NCBI GenBank assembly: GCA_943330855.2
Contig: CALQJI020000028.1
Location: 1 to 54,374, forward strand
From: Klebsiella pneumoniae
GTDB lineage: Bacteria; Verrucomicrobiota; Verrucomicrobiia; Limisphaerales; SXTU01
Reading direction: 5' to 3'
DNA: 54,374 nucleotides
Shown: positions 1-9,213 of the stretch, in pieces
Layout of the letters: every line of letters begins with the position of its first letter
Position numbering within the stretch: position 1 is the stretch's first letter
Position numbers and translations under genes: made by a program
The notes under the pieces: generated by a model
Seen by the model: only the letters and a program-made list of their open reading frames with translations
Told to the model about the DNA's origin: nothing
Database searches by the model: none

Positions 1-77
1 GGAGCGAAGCCACGACCGACGCGCAGCGGTGAACCCGCCACCAACCCAGAGCGTCTCGGCATGCAATCAAACCCAAC

Positions 78-284
78 TCACACGCATTCCCTTAAAGGCT
101 CTTCCATCCCTGCCTCGAACTTAGCCACGAAAATCCCCGAATATCCCTTCTTATTGAACTGCTGCGAATTGATGCTCCAGATCGCGCACCCCACCAAGAT
201 GCACCACAAGAAAAACGCGATGGCGTTCGTCTGGCCGCTGATCTTCGCACTTTCCAGACTGAACCTGCTCAGGATGTCTTTCAT
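78..284 (-). CDS. Small single-pass membrane protein, function unknown
   Basis: This 68-residue frame starts at an ATG and carries one strong hydrophobic segment (about residues 18-33, AIAFFLWCILVGCAIW) followed by a polar tail. I do not recognise a family. The frame could open 26 codons earlier at residue 362, but that extension looks like translated intergenic sequence, so I chose the internal ATG. No clear Shine-Dalgarno is visible. It lies downstream of, and in the same direction as, the Gfo/Idh gene. It may be a real small membrane protein or a chance frame. Confidence 0.35.
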   Translation of the reverse strand: MKDILSRFSLESAKISGQTNAIAFFLWCILVGCAIWSINSQQFNKKGYSGIFVAKFEAGMEEPLRECV

Positions 285-396
285 GGTCGGTTTAGTTCGT
301 GTTACGCCCGGCCAAAGCCCGAGGCAATGCAGGTTGATAACGGGTCCACCCCGCCGCCTCAATCAAAAATCCGGCCTCGTGCTGACCGGCCAGCCC

Positions 397-1470
397 TCAC
401 AAATCCACCCACTGCCGCGTCTCGGCAGACCTCAGCGCCGCATCCGTCACATCCTGCATCCGCGCCCCATCGTGGAACGTCACGCTGCACGCGCGCTGCT
501 CGCGGATCGCGTTCACAAACTCCACCGCCTGATCGTAGCGGAAGCTCACCAGCGGATCACCCACCCCCGGATCGCGCGGCGAGCCGGGCCAAGTGTAAAA
601 CTCACTCGGGATCGGCAACGCCTTCAGGCCAGGCCCGCCCACCTTGCCGAACTGAAGCTCATTCCAGCAGCCCGTCGTGAAGCTAAAACTCCCCTCGCTG
701 CCGTTCAGCTCCACCCGATCGGGGCTACGCCAACTCTCGTTCGTGCCGCTCGCGAGCTTCGAGCTTTCCAACACGCCACTTGCGCCGCACTGGAACTCCG
801 AGAGAATTGCCACCCAATCATCCGTATCATTCGGCGCGCCGCCGCGCACCGGAGTCAGGTTCTTCAAATTCGCCACCAGCCGCGTCATCGGGCCGATGAG
901 ATGGTGCGCGAAGTCAATCCGGTGCGAGAGCATATCCCCAATCTCGCCCGTGCCCGCCAACCGCTTCTGCTGCCGCCAGCCCACATTGCGCGTGCCCCAA
1001 TCCTGCAAGCGACACGAGCGGTAGTGATACGGCTGCCCCAGATCACCCCGATCCACGAGATGTTTCAGGTAACGCATCGCCGGCACGAAGCGATAAGTGA
1101 ACGCCGTCATGTGCCGCACGTTCGCCTGCTCGGCGGCGGCGGCCATCGCATGCGCGTCAGCGGCGTTAAGCGCCAGCGGCTTCTCACTGAGGACGTGCTT
1201 GCCCGCGCGCGCGGCGGCGATGGCCACCGGCGGATGAAAGGCATTGGGCGTCGCGATGATCAACGCATGCACATCGTCGCGGCTCACGATGTCCTCCCAC
1301 CGCGTCGAGACGACCGGCGCCCCCGTCTGCTGGCGGGCGGCTTCGAGCGTGGCGGGATTCGCATCGCACAGCGCGTGAACCTTCACGTCCTTGCACAGCG
1401 CGAGGCCGGGCAGATGGTTTTGGAGAGTGATGCCGCCGGTGCCGATGATGGCGAAGTTGAGTGTGCTCAT
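397..1470 (-). CDS. Gfo/Idh/MocA family NAD(P)-dependent oxidoreductase
   Basis: A 357-residue protein with the family's two domains. The N-terminal Rossmann fold shows GTGG at residues 10-13, and the signature EKP sits near residues 96-98. The C-terminal domain carries the GDMLSHRIDFAHH stretch expected at the substrate site. The family oxidises or reduces sugars, inositols and related polyols. There is no signal peptide from the chosen ATG; the frame extends 21 codons upstream, but the usual family start is the internal MSTLNFAIIG. The divergent neighbour is a short-chain dehydrogenase. Exact substrate cannot be read from sequence. Confidence 0.92.
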   Translation of the reverse strand: MSTLNFAIIGTGGITLQNHLPGLALCKDVKVHALCDANPATLEAARQQTGAPVVSTRWEDIVSRDDVHALIIATPNAFHPPVAIAAARAGKHVLSEKPLALNAADAHAMAAAAEQANVRHMTAFTYRFVPAMRYLKHLVDRGDLGQPYHYRSCRLQDWGTRNVGWRQQKRLAGTGEIGDMLSHRIDFAHHLIGPMTRLVANLKNLTPVRGGAPNDTDDWVAILSEFQCGASGVLESSKLASGTNESWRSPDRVELNGSEGSFSFTTGCWNELQFGKVGGPGLKALPIPSEFYTWPGSPRDPGVGDPLVSFRYDQAVEFVNAIREQRACSVTFHDGARMQDVTDAALRSAETRQWVDL

Positions 1471-1614
1471 GCTAAAAACGGACGCGACTATGGCGGGCGG
1501 CAAACCAAACACAAGCCGACGAGAATGCGCCACGGCAATACCTTCTCGGCTTTTTCCTTTGCGGCTCGGCGGCGGGTCGCTAGAACTTCGCGCGCTTAAC
1601 GAACACTCATTCCT

Positions 1615-2400
1615 ATGCCATCACGCCTTGCCGATAAGTGGGTTCTCATCACCGGAGCTTCCAGCGGTTTCGGAGCCGCCGCCGCGCGTGCCTTCGCCGC
1701 AGAAGGTTGCAATCTCATCCTCGGCGCCCGGCGCACGGACAAGCTTGAAGCCGTCGCCGCCGAAGCCCGCAAGCTCGGTGCGCCCACGGCGGTCTTCCAC
1801 AAGCTCGACGTGAGCGACACGAAGAGCGTGAACAAGTTCGCCGACGGCATCCCCGCGCTGACCCCGCAGATTGACGTGCTCGTCAACAACGCCGGCGGCG
1901 CCCACGGCATCGACACTGTGGCCAACGGCAAGGACGAGGACTGGGAGGCGATGGTGCAGGTGAACCTCCTCGGCGTCATGCGTGTGACCCGTGCCATCCT
2001 GCCCTACATGGTGAAAAACCCCGGCAGCTACATCCTCAACATCGGCTCGGTGGCCGGTCGGCAGGCTTACGAGGGCGGCTCGGTGTATTGCGGCGTGAAG
2101 GCGGCGGAAATCATGATCACCCGCTCCCTGCGGCTCGAACTCAACGGCACCGGCGTGCGCGTGGGCACCATTGACCCCGGCATGGCGGAGACCGAGTTCT
2201 CGATGGTCCGCTTCAAGGGCGACGAGCAGCGGTCGAACAAAGTCTACGAAGGTGTCGTGCCGCTCACGGCCATCGACATCGCGGAAATCCTCGTCTGGTG
2301 CGCCAGCCGCCCCGCGCACGTGTGCATTGATGAACTGCTGGTGAAATGCACGGACCAAGCCGCCGTCCACAAACTCCACCGCCGCCCGGTGGCGAAGTAG
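1615..2400 (+). CDS. SDR family NADP-dependent oxidoreductase (YdfG-like)
   Basis: A 261-residue classical short-chain dehydrogenase. The cofactor motif TGASSGFG occupies residues 13-20, NNAG residues 91-94, the catalytic serine is in NIGSVAG (S145), and Tyr158-x3-Lys162 completes the active site. Overall similarity is to the YdfG/serine 3-dehydrogenase branch, which acts on 3-hydroxy acids and malonic semialdehyde; that assignment is from family pattern only. The leader before the ATG has no Shine-Dalgarno. The stop lies 6 bp from the end of the convergent ankyrin gene. Confidence 0.92.
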   Translation: MPSRLADKWVLITGASSGFGAAAARAFAAEGCNLILGARRTDKLEAVAAEARKLGAPTAVFHKLDVSDTKSVNKFADGIPALTPQIDVLVNNAGGAHGIDTVANGKDEDWEAMVQVNLLGVMRVTRAILPYMVKNPGSYILNIGSVAGRQAYEGGSVYCGVKAAEIMITRSLRLELNGTGVRVGTIDPGMAETEFSMVRFKGDEQRSNKVYEGVVPLTAIDIAEILVWCASRPAHVCIDELLVKCTDQAAVHKLHRRPVAK

Positions 2401-2406
2401 GCCCGC

Positions 2407-3843
2407 CTACTTCTTGAGGATGGGCGGGAGCAGTTGCACCACATCCTCGTGGTTGCGCTTCGCGGCCAGCCCGCTCGCCGTCTGGCCGGACACATCCACG
2501 AGAGTCGCGTCGGCTTTCCGCGCGAGCAGCAGCTTCACCGCTTCCGTGTGGCCTTGCTGGGCGGCCTGATGCAACGCGGAATGCCCCTGCCGATCCCGCA
2601 CGTTCACCTCCGCACCGCGATCCAGCAGGAGTTGGATCGTATCCACGAGGCCACGGGAGGCGGCGCGATGCAGGGCGGTCTCACCGAGGTTGTCCACAGC
2701 TTTCAAATCCGCGCCGCCGCGCAGCAGCACATCGATGGCGGGCAGCGCGCCGCGCATCGCCGCGAGGAAGAGGGGCGTGACGCGCTGGCGGTTGCGATGA
2801 TTGGGGTCCGCCTTCATCGCCAAGAGCGCCTGGATGATATCCTCGTCGCCCGCGAACGCAGCGCCGTGCAGCGGCGTGTGGTCGGCGAAATCGGTCGCGT
2901 TCACGTCCGCTCCGTGCTTGAGGAGTAATTCCACCAGCGGCAGCCCGGCCTGCGCGCAGGCGAGATGCAGCGGCGTGCGGCGCAAGTCGTCGTGGCTCTG
3001 CACCATCGTGGGGCTTTGCTTCACCAACGCCTCCGCCTCGGCGAGCTGGTTCATGATCGCGGCCCGGCGCAACGGGGCGGAGAAGGAGATCGCCGTTTCC
3101 TTTGCGCCGTGCTGGAGCAACAGCGTCATCATGTTCGTGTTGCCCCGGTCCACCGCCACCGAATAGGGCGTGCCGCCGTAGTGGTTGGTCGCGTTCGGGT
3201 CCGCGCCCCGGCTGAGGAGGAGCTGCACGAGTTCGGCGTTTGGCTTCGGGCCGGAAACGGCGAGGTTCAAAGGCGTCTGCCCGTAGGCGTCGCGCGCGTT
3301 GATGAGGTGAGGGGTCTCCCGCAACCGCGCGCCCAGCTCTGGTAATTCCGCCTTCTGCGTCAGGAAGCGGATGCGCGCAGCCAGCGAACGGTCATCCTCG
3401 CGTGCGCCTGCTTGGAGCAGCAGCGCCGCCGTCTTGCGCTTGTTCAACTCGCGCGCGATGGAGAGGGGCGTTTCGCCTCGGAGATTCGGCAGCGGGTTCG
3501 GGTCAGCTCCGAGTCGGAGTAACAGCGGCACCATCTGCGGCGACAGGCCGAGGAAGGAGGCGACGTAGAGCGGCGTGTCGCCCTTTTCGGTCCGCTGGTT
3601 GACCAGTAGAGGGTTGGCCTGGAGCAACTGCTTCACGCGCTCGAGGTCGTGCACGAGGACGGCTTGGTGGATTTCCCCGACGGACAGTGACAGGCGCAGT
3701 GTCTCCGGATTAGTCGGGTCCAAACCAACCCCAGCCTTCTGTGGCGCAGGCGGCACGGGCACGGGCGCAGGCTGGCGGAAGAACACGAGTGCCCCGATGA
3801 CCACAGCCAAGAGGATACCCGCCCAGATGAAGCGGTTCTTCAC
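2407..3843 (-). CDS. Membrane-anchored ankyrin-repeat protein
   Basis: A 478-residue protein beginning with an uncleaved-looking membrane anchor (about residues 5-23) followed by a proline-rich linker and then about ten ankyrin repeats from residue 80 to the end, recognisable by TPLHxA-type cores and the LLLxxGADxN turn. Ankyrin arrays bind partner proteins; here the array probably faces the periplasm. The start is GTG with a good GGGAG Shine-Dalgarno seven bases upstream. The partner is unknown, and neighbours give no clear clue. Confidence 0.9.
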   Translation of the reverse strand: MKNRFIWAGILLAVVIGALVFFRQPAPVPVPPAPQKAGVGLDPTNPETLRLSLSVGEIHQAVLVHDLERVKQLLQANPLLVNQRTEKGDTPLYVASFLGLSPQMVPLLLRLGADPNPLPNLRGETPLSIARELNKRKTAALLLQAGAREDDRSLAARIRFLTQKAELPELGARLRETPHLINARDAYGQTPLNLAVSGPKPNAELVQLLLSRGADPNATNHYGGTPYSVAVDRGNTNMMTLLLQHGAKETAISFSAPLRRAAIMNQLAEAEALVKQSPTMVQSHDDLRRTPLHLACAQAGLPLVELLLKHGADVNATDFADHTPLHGAAFAGDEDIIQALLAMKADPNHRNRQRVTPLFLAAMRGALPAIDVLLRGGADLKAVDNLGETALHRAASRGLVDTIQLLLDRGAEVNVRDRQGHSALHQAAQQGHTEAVKLLLARKADATLVDVSGQTASGLAAKRNHEDVVQLLPPILKK

Positions 3844-3941
3844 GAGGCAACTCCCGAAAAATTACGGCCTGTTCTGATCATGCGCGTGGGCATCGGACGC
3901 ATGGTCCGACCGACGGGTGACTCAGGAGAAACCCGCACGCG

Positions 3942-5516
3942 TTACTTCTTGGCGTCTGCGGGGGCGGGCGGCTTGGGCAGCGTCGTCAGCGGGAAGCTGT
4001 CCGTGCGGAACGGGTGCGCGGGTAGGCCGTCCTTGTTCCAGAGGTTGACCACCGGGTAGTTCGCCCAGCCGAAGCGGACGGCGGTGGGCTGCTTCACGGC
4101 GGAGTTGGTTAGCTCAATCTTGTCCTGGCCAACAATCTTCGCGCTGGCCCAGACGAACTTGCCATCCGCACCGGCGATGGCGAAGCCCTTCAAGTCACCC
4201 CCGCGCGCTTCGAGGCCTTTGCCTGCGTCGCCAAAAGTCACGACCGCCTTGCCGCCGCTGAAGCTCGCGCTCTTCAATGTCGGGCCGCTCGCGACGATGT
4301 TTTCGCCATAGGTCAACTTCCGGGCCACCAAAGCCAGCCGCGCGCCGACGGGTTCCTTCTTCGTCGGGTGGATGTCTGCCTCGTCACCCACATCGGTGAT
4401 GACCACGGTGCCCGCGTTGCCGACGTTCTTGCTCGCGACGATCTGCGCCTCGCGCAGTTCGGCCCAGTTGCTGTCCGCCGGCTCCGGCAGAATCTTCGTG
4501 AAGGGCGCGAGCTGGACAGTGAGGAAAGTGAAGCTCCCTTGCCCCCAATCCTGCCGCCAGTTCTGGATCATGTCCGCGAAGAGCGTGCGATACTGCCACG
4601 CGCGGCCCGCGTTGGACTCGCCCTGATACCAAATCGCGCCCTTGATGGCGAAGGGCAGGAGCGGGTGGATCATCGAGTTGTAGAGTTCAGTCGGCCGCCA
4701 CGGCTCACGCGGGGCTTGGGGCAGAGTCTTCGCACCGGCCTGCTTGGCCTTCGCGAGCTGCTCGGGGAAACGGGTCTTGGCGGTTTCAAAGTTCTTCATC
4801 GCGACCTGGTAGCTGTCGAGAATGTCCTTCTTGTAGCCAGGATTTCCCGCCAGCACGCGCTCGCTCATCCACACCTCGGCGGGCGAGCCGCCCCAGCTCG
4901 TGTGGATGATGCCCACCGGCACGCCGCGCGCCGCCTGCAAGTCGCGCCCGAAGAAGTAGGCGACCGCCGAGAAGTCCGGCGTCGTCTCTGGGCTGGCGAC
5001 CGTCCACACGGGTTTGGCGTTGTTGTATTGGCCCTGAATGTCCGCGACGGGCGCGGGCGACTTCACACGCGGCACGTAGAACAGACGGAGGTTCGGGTTC
5101 GCAGCAGCAGCAGCAGCGGCCTGCCAATTCGCAGACTGGCGGAGCGCCCACTGCATGTTCGACTGACCGCTGGCGATCCACACCTCGCCGACCACGACGT
5201 TCTTGAGCTCCACGCGGTTGTTGCCGATGACCAGCAGGTTCGCAGGCGTCGCGTTCGCCTTCATGGTGGCGAGCTTCACCTGCCACTTGCCGTTCTTGGC
5301 GCGCGTCTGCACGACTTGGTCGCGGTATTGCACGACGACCAGTTCGCCCTCGTCCGCCCAGCCCCAAACCGGCACGCTGATGCCCTGCTGAAGCACCATG
5401 TGGTCGGAGAAAATCACCGGCAACTTGACGTCCGCGCGCACGCTGGCGGCGGTGGTGATGAGGCCGAGGGCGGCGAATAGCGCCAAGGCGGAAGTGTGAA
5501 ACGAACGTTTATGCAT
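3942..5516 (-). CDS. Secreted sialate O-acetylesterase family esterase
   Basis: A 524-residue exported SGNH-type esterase. The signal peptide covers about residues 1-28. A beta-sandwich leader (DHMVLQQG) precedes the nucleophile block GQSNMQWAL (Ser119), and WYQGESNA occurs mid-protein, both hallmarks of the sialate O-acetylesterase/DUF303 family. The family removes O-acetyl groups from sialic acid or plant polysaccharides such as xylan. The frame is open 45 codons upstream of the chosen ATG, but only the internal start gives a signal peptide. A (GCA)n run near 5101 encodes a seven-alanine stretch. It fits the carbohydrate-degrading theme of the window. Confidence 0.9.
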   Translation of the reverse strand: MHKRSFHTSALALFAALGLITTAASVRADVKLPVIFSDHMVLQQGISVPVWGWADEGELVVVQYRDQVVQTRAKNGKWQVKLATMKANATPANLLVIGNNRVELKNVVVGEVWIASGQSNMQWALRQSANWQAAAAAAANPNLRLFYVPRVKSPAPVADIQGQYNNAKPVWTVASPETTPDFSAVAYFFGRDLQAARGVPVGIIHTSWGGSPAEVWMSERVLAGNPGYKKDILDSYQVAMKNFETAKTRFPEQLAKAKQAGAKTLPQAPREPWRPTELYNSMIHPLLPFAIKGAIWYQGESNAGRAWQYRTLFADMIQNWRQDWGQGSFTFLTVQLAPFTKILPEPADSNWAELREAQIVASKNVGNAGTVVITDVGDEADIHPTKKEPVGARLALVARKLTYGENIVASGPTLKSASFSGGKAVVTFGDAGKGLEARGGDLKGFAIAGADGKFVWASAKIVGQDKIELTNSAVKQPTAVRFGWANYPVVNLWNKDGLPAHPFRTDSFPLTTLPKPPAPADAKK

Positions 5517-5685
5517 GGCGGCAATTTCCCGGTAAGCCCGCCGGTGCGTCAACCGGAAAGACGGGGTTGGGGAACAGAAGTCAGATGACACGAGCGACTG
5601 ACTGACCGCTGCCCCCTGACTCCTGCTTCCCGCCTTCCCGTCCCCGCGCATTGACCTCGCCCCGCGCCTCTGTTGTCATCCGCGC

Positions 5686-6291
5686 ATGGCAAAAAAGAAT
5701 TCCCGCAAGCCCCTCAATAAAGTTCTCATCCCCATCGGCGACGCCACGGAAGTCATGGACACGCTGTATCCCATTTTTCGCCTGCCGGAAGACGGCTTCG
5801 AGGCCGTCGTGTGCGGGCCGGAAGCGCGGCTCTATCACGGCGTCCTGCATGAGATTCCGCCCACGGCTGAGGGCGAGCCGAAGTGGGACATCACCCGCGA
5901 GAGCGCGGCCTACCACGTCCGCGCCACCATCGCCTTCAAAGACATCAACCCCGAGGAGTATTGCGGCCTCTTCATCTCCGGCGGGCGCGCCCCGGAATAC
6001 CTGCGCTACGACAAGGACCTGCTCCGAATCACACGCCACTTCTTCGCGGCGAACAAGCCAGTGGCCAGCGTTTGTCACGGCATCGAAATCCTCACCGCTG
6101 CCGATGTCATCAAGGGCCGCACCGTCACCACCGTCGCCAAGTGCCAACTCGACGCCGAGCAAGGCGGCGCGAAATACGTGAACCAGCGCGTGGTCGTGGA
6201 CGGCAACCTCGTCTGCTCCCGCGTCTGGATGGACAACACTTGGCTGATGAAAGAGTTCATGGCCCAGCTCAAAAAGTATGTTGGCGAATAA
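5686..6291 (+). CDS. DJ-1/PfpI family protein
   Basis: A 201-residue protein of the class I glutamine amidotransferase-like DJ-1/PfpI superfamily. The nucleophile elbow is ASVCHGIE, with Cys130 followed by His131. The glycine-rich LFISGG at 95-100 precedes it as expected. Members act as deglycases, proteases or chaperone-like stress proteins. No signal peptide is present, so it is cytoplasmic. Its last 14 bases overlap the start of the downstream isomerase, indicating translational coupling. Exact activity is not predictable. Confidence 0.9.
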   Translation: MAKKNSRKPLNKVLIPIGDATEVMDTLYPIFRLPEDGFEAVVCGPEARLYHGVLHEIPPTAEGEPKWDITRESAAYHVRATIAFKDINPEEYCGLFISGGRAPEYLRYDKDLLRITRHFFAANKPVASVCHGIEILTAADVIKGRTVTTVAKCQLDAEQGGAKYVNQRVVVDGNLVCSRVWMDNTWLMKEFMAQLKKYVGE

Positions 6292-7204
6292 CCCTTCAAA
6301 CCGCCGCGCCTTCCTCCAGACCGCCGCCCTCGCGGCGCTGGCCAGTTCTGCTTCAGCCGCCACCCCGGTCCGCCGCGTCGGCCTCGGATTCAGCCTCTAC
6401 GGGATGAAGACACTGCCCGTCGATCAAGCGCTGCGGGTCTGCGCAGAAACAGGTTTTCACGACGTTGAGTTCGCGCTCAACCCCGGCTATCCGACCGAGC
6501 CGAAGTTGCTCTCCCCCGCGCAGCGCAAGGAGCTTCGCGCACAGCTCAACTCCTTGGGACTGCGCCTCACCTCACTGATGGACAACCTCCATCTCACCGC
6601 CGATGAGCCAACGCACGCGACGAACTTGGAGCGCATCAAGTCCGCCGCCCAACTCGCGCATGACCTCGCGCCCGACGCGCCGCCGTTGCTCGAAACCGTC
6701 ATGGGCGGCAAGCCCGCTGACTGGGACAAGGTGAAAGCACAGATGGCCACGCGCCTCGCCGACTGGGCCAAAGCCGCCGCCGCCGCCAAAATCACCCTCT
6801 GCATCAAGCCCCACGTCGGCAGCGCCGCGCACCTACCCGAGCACGCGCTCTGGCTGATCGACCAAGTTAAAAGTCCGGCGGTGAAACTCGCTTACGACTT
6901 CAGCCACTACCAACTGCGCGGCCTCGACCTCGGCAAATCGCTCGCCGCGCTCCTGCCCCACACGGCGTTCATCCATGTGAAGGACGCGATCGGCGACGCG
7001 GCGAAGTTCCAGTTCGCCCTGCCGGGCGAAGGAACGATTGACTATGCGGACTACTTCCGTCGGCTGAAGGCCGCAAACTGGCAAGGCTCTGTGTGCGTGG
7101 AAGTCAGCGGCCAAATTTTCGGCAAACCCGGCTACGACCCCATCGCCGCCGCGAAGAAATGCCACGCCGCGCTCGCGCCTGCGTTCAAAGCTGCTGGGCT
7201 TTAG
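6278..7204 (+). CDS. Exported sugar phosphate isomerase/epimerase-like TIM-barrel protein
   Basis: A 308-residue xylose-isomerase-like TIM barrel with a Tat-type leader (Asn-Arg-Arg at 8-10, then a hydrophobic stretch ending ASSASAA). Motifs include DVEFALNPG, LLETVMGG, AYDFSHYQLRG, FIHVKDA and VCVEVSG, where the acidic and histidine residues form the usual metal site. Such exported isomerase-like proteins are common in PVC bacteria. Its start overlaps the DJ-1 gene by 14 bp, so the pair is probably one operon. Substrate unknown. Confidence 0.88.
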   Translation: MLANNPSNRRAFLQTAALAALASSASAATPVRRVGLGFSLYGMKTLPVDQALRVCAETGFHDVEFALNPGYPTEPKLLSPAQRKELRAQLNSLGLRLTSLMDNLHLTADEPTHATNLERIKSAAQLAHDLAPDAPPLLETVMGGKPADWDKVKAQMATRLADWAKAAAAAKITLCIKPHVGSAAHLPEHALWLIDQVKSPAVKLAYDFSHYQLRGLDLGKSLAALLPHTAFIHVKDAIGDAAKFQFALPGEGTIDYADYFRRLKAANWQGSVCVEVSGQIFGKPGYDPIAAAKKCHAALAPAFKAAGL

Positions 7205-7212
7205 CCCCTGAA

Positions 7213-7280
7213 CCCCGTAGCCGCCGAGGTGAGGAGGCGGGACTGTCCGAGCGCAGTCGCCTCCGTCCAGATACTACGGG
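7213..7280. repeat. Intergenic hairpin repeat, GTAGCCGCCGAGGTGA family, copy 1
   Basis: The outer arms CCCGTAG (7214-7220) and CTACGGG (7274-7280) are complementary, and an inner pair GGAGGCGGGACTG with CAGTCGCCTCC forms a second stem. The core GTAGCCGCCGAGGTGA recurs at 8865 and, in altered form, at 10354. It lies between the isomerase and the MFS gene and may also work as a transcription-stop structure. Confidence 0.7.
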
Positions 7281-7332
7281 TGCGTAACAAATCCCTTGTC
7301 CGCTCTTCCGGCCTCGTGTCCAATCTCCCATC

Positions 7333-8823
7333 ATGAGTTCTCCGCAAGCACCCGCGCCCAAGCCGCTCGGCACGACCGAGTGGCTGATCTGCACCATCGC
7401 CGTCATCGGCTTCGCCTTCGACATCTACGAACTCCTCATGCTGCCGCTGATCGTCAAGTCGGCTATCGCCTCGTTGAGCGCGCCGCTGCTCGAGCAGATG
7501 GTGCAGGGTGGCATGGCGCGCCCGGAGGCGGCGGCGCAATGGTTGCCCGGCGGCGAGCTGTATGTGAAGTGGGCGCGCACGCTCTTCTTCGTCCCAGCCA
7601 TCTTCGGCGGGATCTTCGGCCTCGTCGGCGGCTATCTCACGGACCGACTGGGCCGGCGGCGTGTGTTGACCTTCAGTATCCTGCTGTATGCCTTCGCCGC
7701 CGGGGCAGCGGGCTTGGCCACCAGTCTGGAGCAGTTGTTGTTCTTCCGCTGCCTCGTGTTCATCGGCGTTTGCGTCGAGTTCGTGGCGGCGGTGGCGTGG
7801 CTGGCCGAGCTGTTCCCCAACCCCGCGCAGCGCGAGAAGGTCCTCGGCTTCACGCAGGCGTTCTCCTCCGTCGGTGGTTTCATGGTGTCCGGCGCGTATC
7901 TGCTCTGCGTCAATTTTGCCAACAGCCTCCCCGCTATCCACGGCGGACATGACGCCTGGCGTTACACCCTCATCTCCGGCCTGATCCCGGCGGTTCCGCT
8001 CATCCTCATCCGCCCGTTTCTGCCGGAGTCGCCGGTGTGGGCGAAGAAGCGCGAGGCCGGGGAGCTTAAGCGCGCCAGCCTCGGTGCCTTGTTCACCCCG
8101 GCACTGGCCCAGACCACCATCGTCACCGCCATCATCGTCGCCTCCTGCTATGGCATGGCCTTTGGCGCAATCCAACATCTGCCGCAGATTGTCCCCGGTC
8201 TGGCGGACGTGAAAGCCGCAGCAAAGGCCAAGCAAGAGTCAATGGTCAAGGCCGCCGCCGAGGCCGGAAAGCCCGCCCCGGACCCGAAGGCCTTGGCCGC
8301 CGCCGGTCGGCTGGAGACAGAGAAAGTCGCCGGCGAAGTGCAGCTCTGGCAGGAGATCGGCGGCATGTTTGGCCGTCTCGCGCTGGCGGGTGTCATCATC
8401 TTCCTAGTGAGCAAGCGGAATGTGCTGCGGGTCTTTCAGCTCCCCGCACTAGTGTGGGTTGTCGTCTTCTTCTGGTGGCTGTCCCACAACCTCGGCCAGA
8501 GCGGCAACCTCACGCAAGTCAAGTGGGGCGCGGCGTTGTGCGGATTTTTTGTCGTCGCCACCTTCAGCTTCTGGGGAAATTACCTGCCCTTGGTTTACCC
8601 CGTGCACTTGCGCGGCACCGGCGAGAGCTTCGCGGCGAACATCGGTGGCCGTATCCTCGGCACATCAGCGGCGTGGTTCACCTTCACGCTCTCCGCCGCC
8701 AAGCCGCCGGATCCGGCGAAGATTGCCCTGACCGCCGCCGTGGTGGCAGGTGTGTTTGCCCTCGTAGGCTGCATCGCCAGCCACTGGCTGACCGAGCCCA
8801 AGCCGGAACACGCAGAGGAATAG
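7333..8823 (+). CDS. MFS transporter
   Basis: A 496-residue major facilitator with about 12 hydrophobic segments. The loop 2-3 signature appears as GGYLTDRLGRRRVL. A polar Ala/Lys-rich insert of about 50 residues (roughly 289-340) interrupts the second half and is likely a cytoplasmic or periplasmic loop. The general arrangement is that of the sugar or organic-acid carriers. The position between an isomerase and an alcohol dehydrogenase suggests uptake of a sugar or sugar acid, but the substrate is not determined. The leader before the ATG is pyrimidine-rich (CTCCCATC) without Shine-Dalgarno. Confidence 0.9.
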   Translation: MSSPQAPAPKPLGTTEWLICTIAVIGFAFDIYELLMLPLIVKSAIASLSAPLLEQMVQGGMARPEAAAQWLPGGELYVKWARTLFFVPAIFGGIFGLVGGYLTDRLGRRRVLTFSILLYAFAAGAAGLATSLEQLLFFRCLVFIGVCVEFVAAVAWLAELFPNPAQREKVLGFTQAFSSVGGFMVSGAYLLCVNFANSLPAIHGGHDAWRYTLISGLIPAVPLILIRPFLPESPVWAKKREAGELKRASLGALFTPALAQTTIVTAIIVASCYGMAFGAIQHLPQIVPGLADVKAAAKAKQESMVKAAAEAGKPAPDPKALAAAGRLETEKVAGEVQLWQEIGGMFGRLALAGVIIFLVSKRNVLRVFQLPALVWVVVFFWWLSHNLGQSGNLTQVKWGAALCGFFVVATFSFWGNYLPLVYPVHLRGTGESFAANIGGRILGTSAAWFTFTLSAAKPPDPAKIALTAAVVAGVFALVGCIASHWLTEPKPEHAEE

Positions 8824-9213
8824 CGACCACCCGGCCGCATCACCGCGAGACCGCCGACCCATTCGTTAGCCGCCGAGGTGAAGAGTCAGATCCGGCGGTG
8901 ACCAGACGCGTGTCCACCTCCTTACCTCGGCGGCTACCACACTCACCGCCTGCCCGCCAAAGGGCGCGGGACTTGCCCCAAGCCACCCTGCACGACGACG
9001 CTCGGCACCTCTTCCGCCGGGGTAAAAGGAAGTCTTCGCCCTCGTCGTCGGCCTGCCCGATGACAGCGCCATCGTCCCGCCCCGAAAGCGGCCAGCGTGA
9101 CCTCGCCGCGCTTGCGCTCGAACACTCCTGTGCTGGTCGAAGTGGTAGGCCAGTCGGCGCTCCGCAACTTCCGCGTTGAGCCCCCGCGCGGCGTTCGCCA
9201 AGCTCCCCTCACC
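8824..9213. other. 390-bp gap between MFS and dehydrogenase genes
   Basis: The first part holds repeat copy 2 (8865-8937). From about 8941 to 9200 the sequence has coding-like composition on both strands, but no frame shows a recognisable motif or a convincing start. It may hold the remains of a decayed gene. Confidence 0.5.
8865..8937. repeat. Intergenic inverted repeat, GTAGCCGCCGAGGTGA family, copy 2
   Basis: TAGCCGCCGAGGT at 8867-8879 is perfectly complementary to ACCTCGGCGGCTA at 8924-8936, a 13-bp inverted repeat around a 44-bp centre. It is the cleanest copy of the family seen at 7213 and 10323. Confidence 0.85.

Noticed and set aside
5101..5116. (GCA)n microsatellite in the sialate O-acetylesterase gene as a phase-variation switch
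   Set aside because: Trinucleotide changes would not shift the frame; it only alters the length of an alanine stretch.
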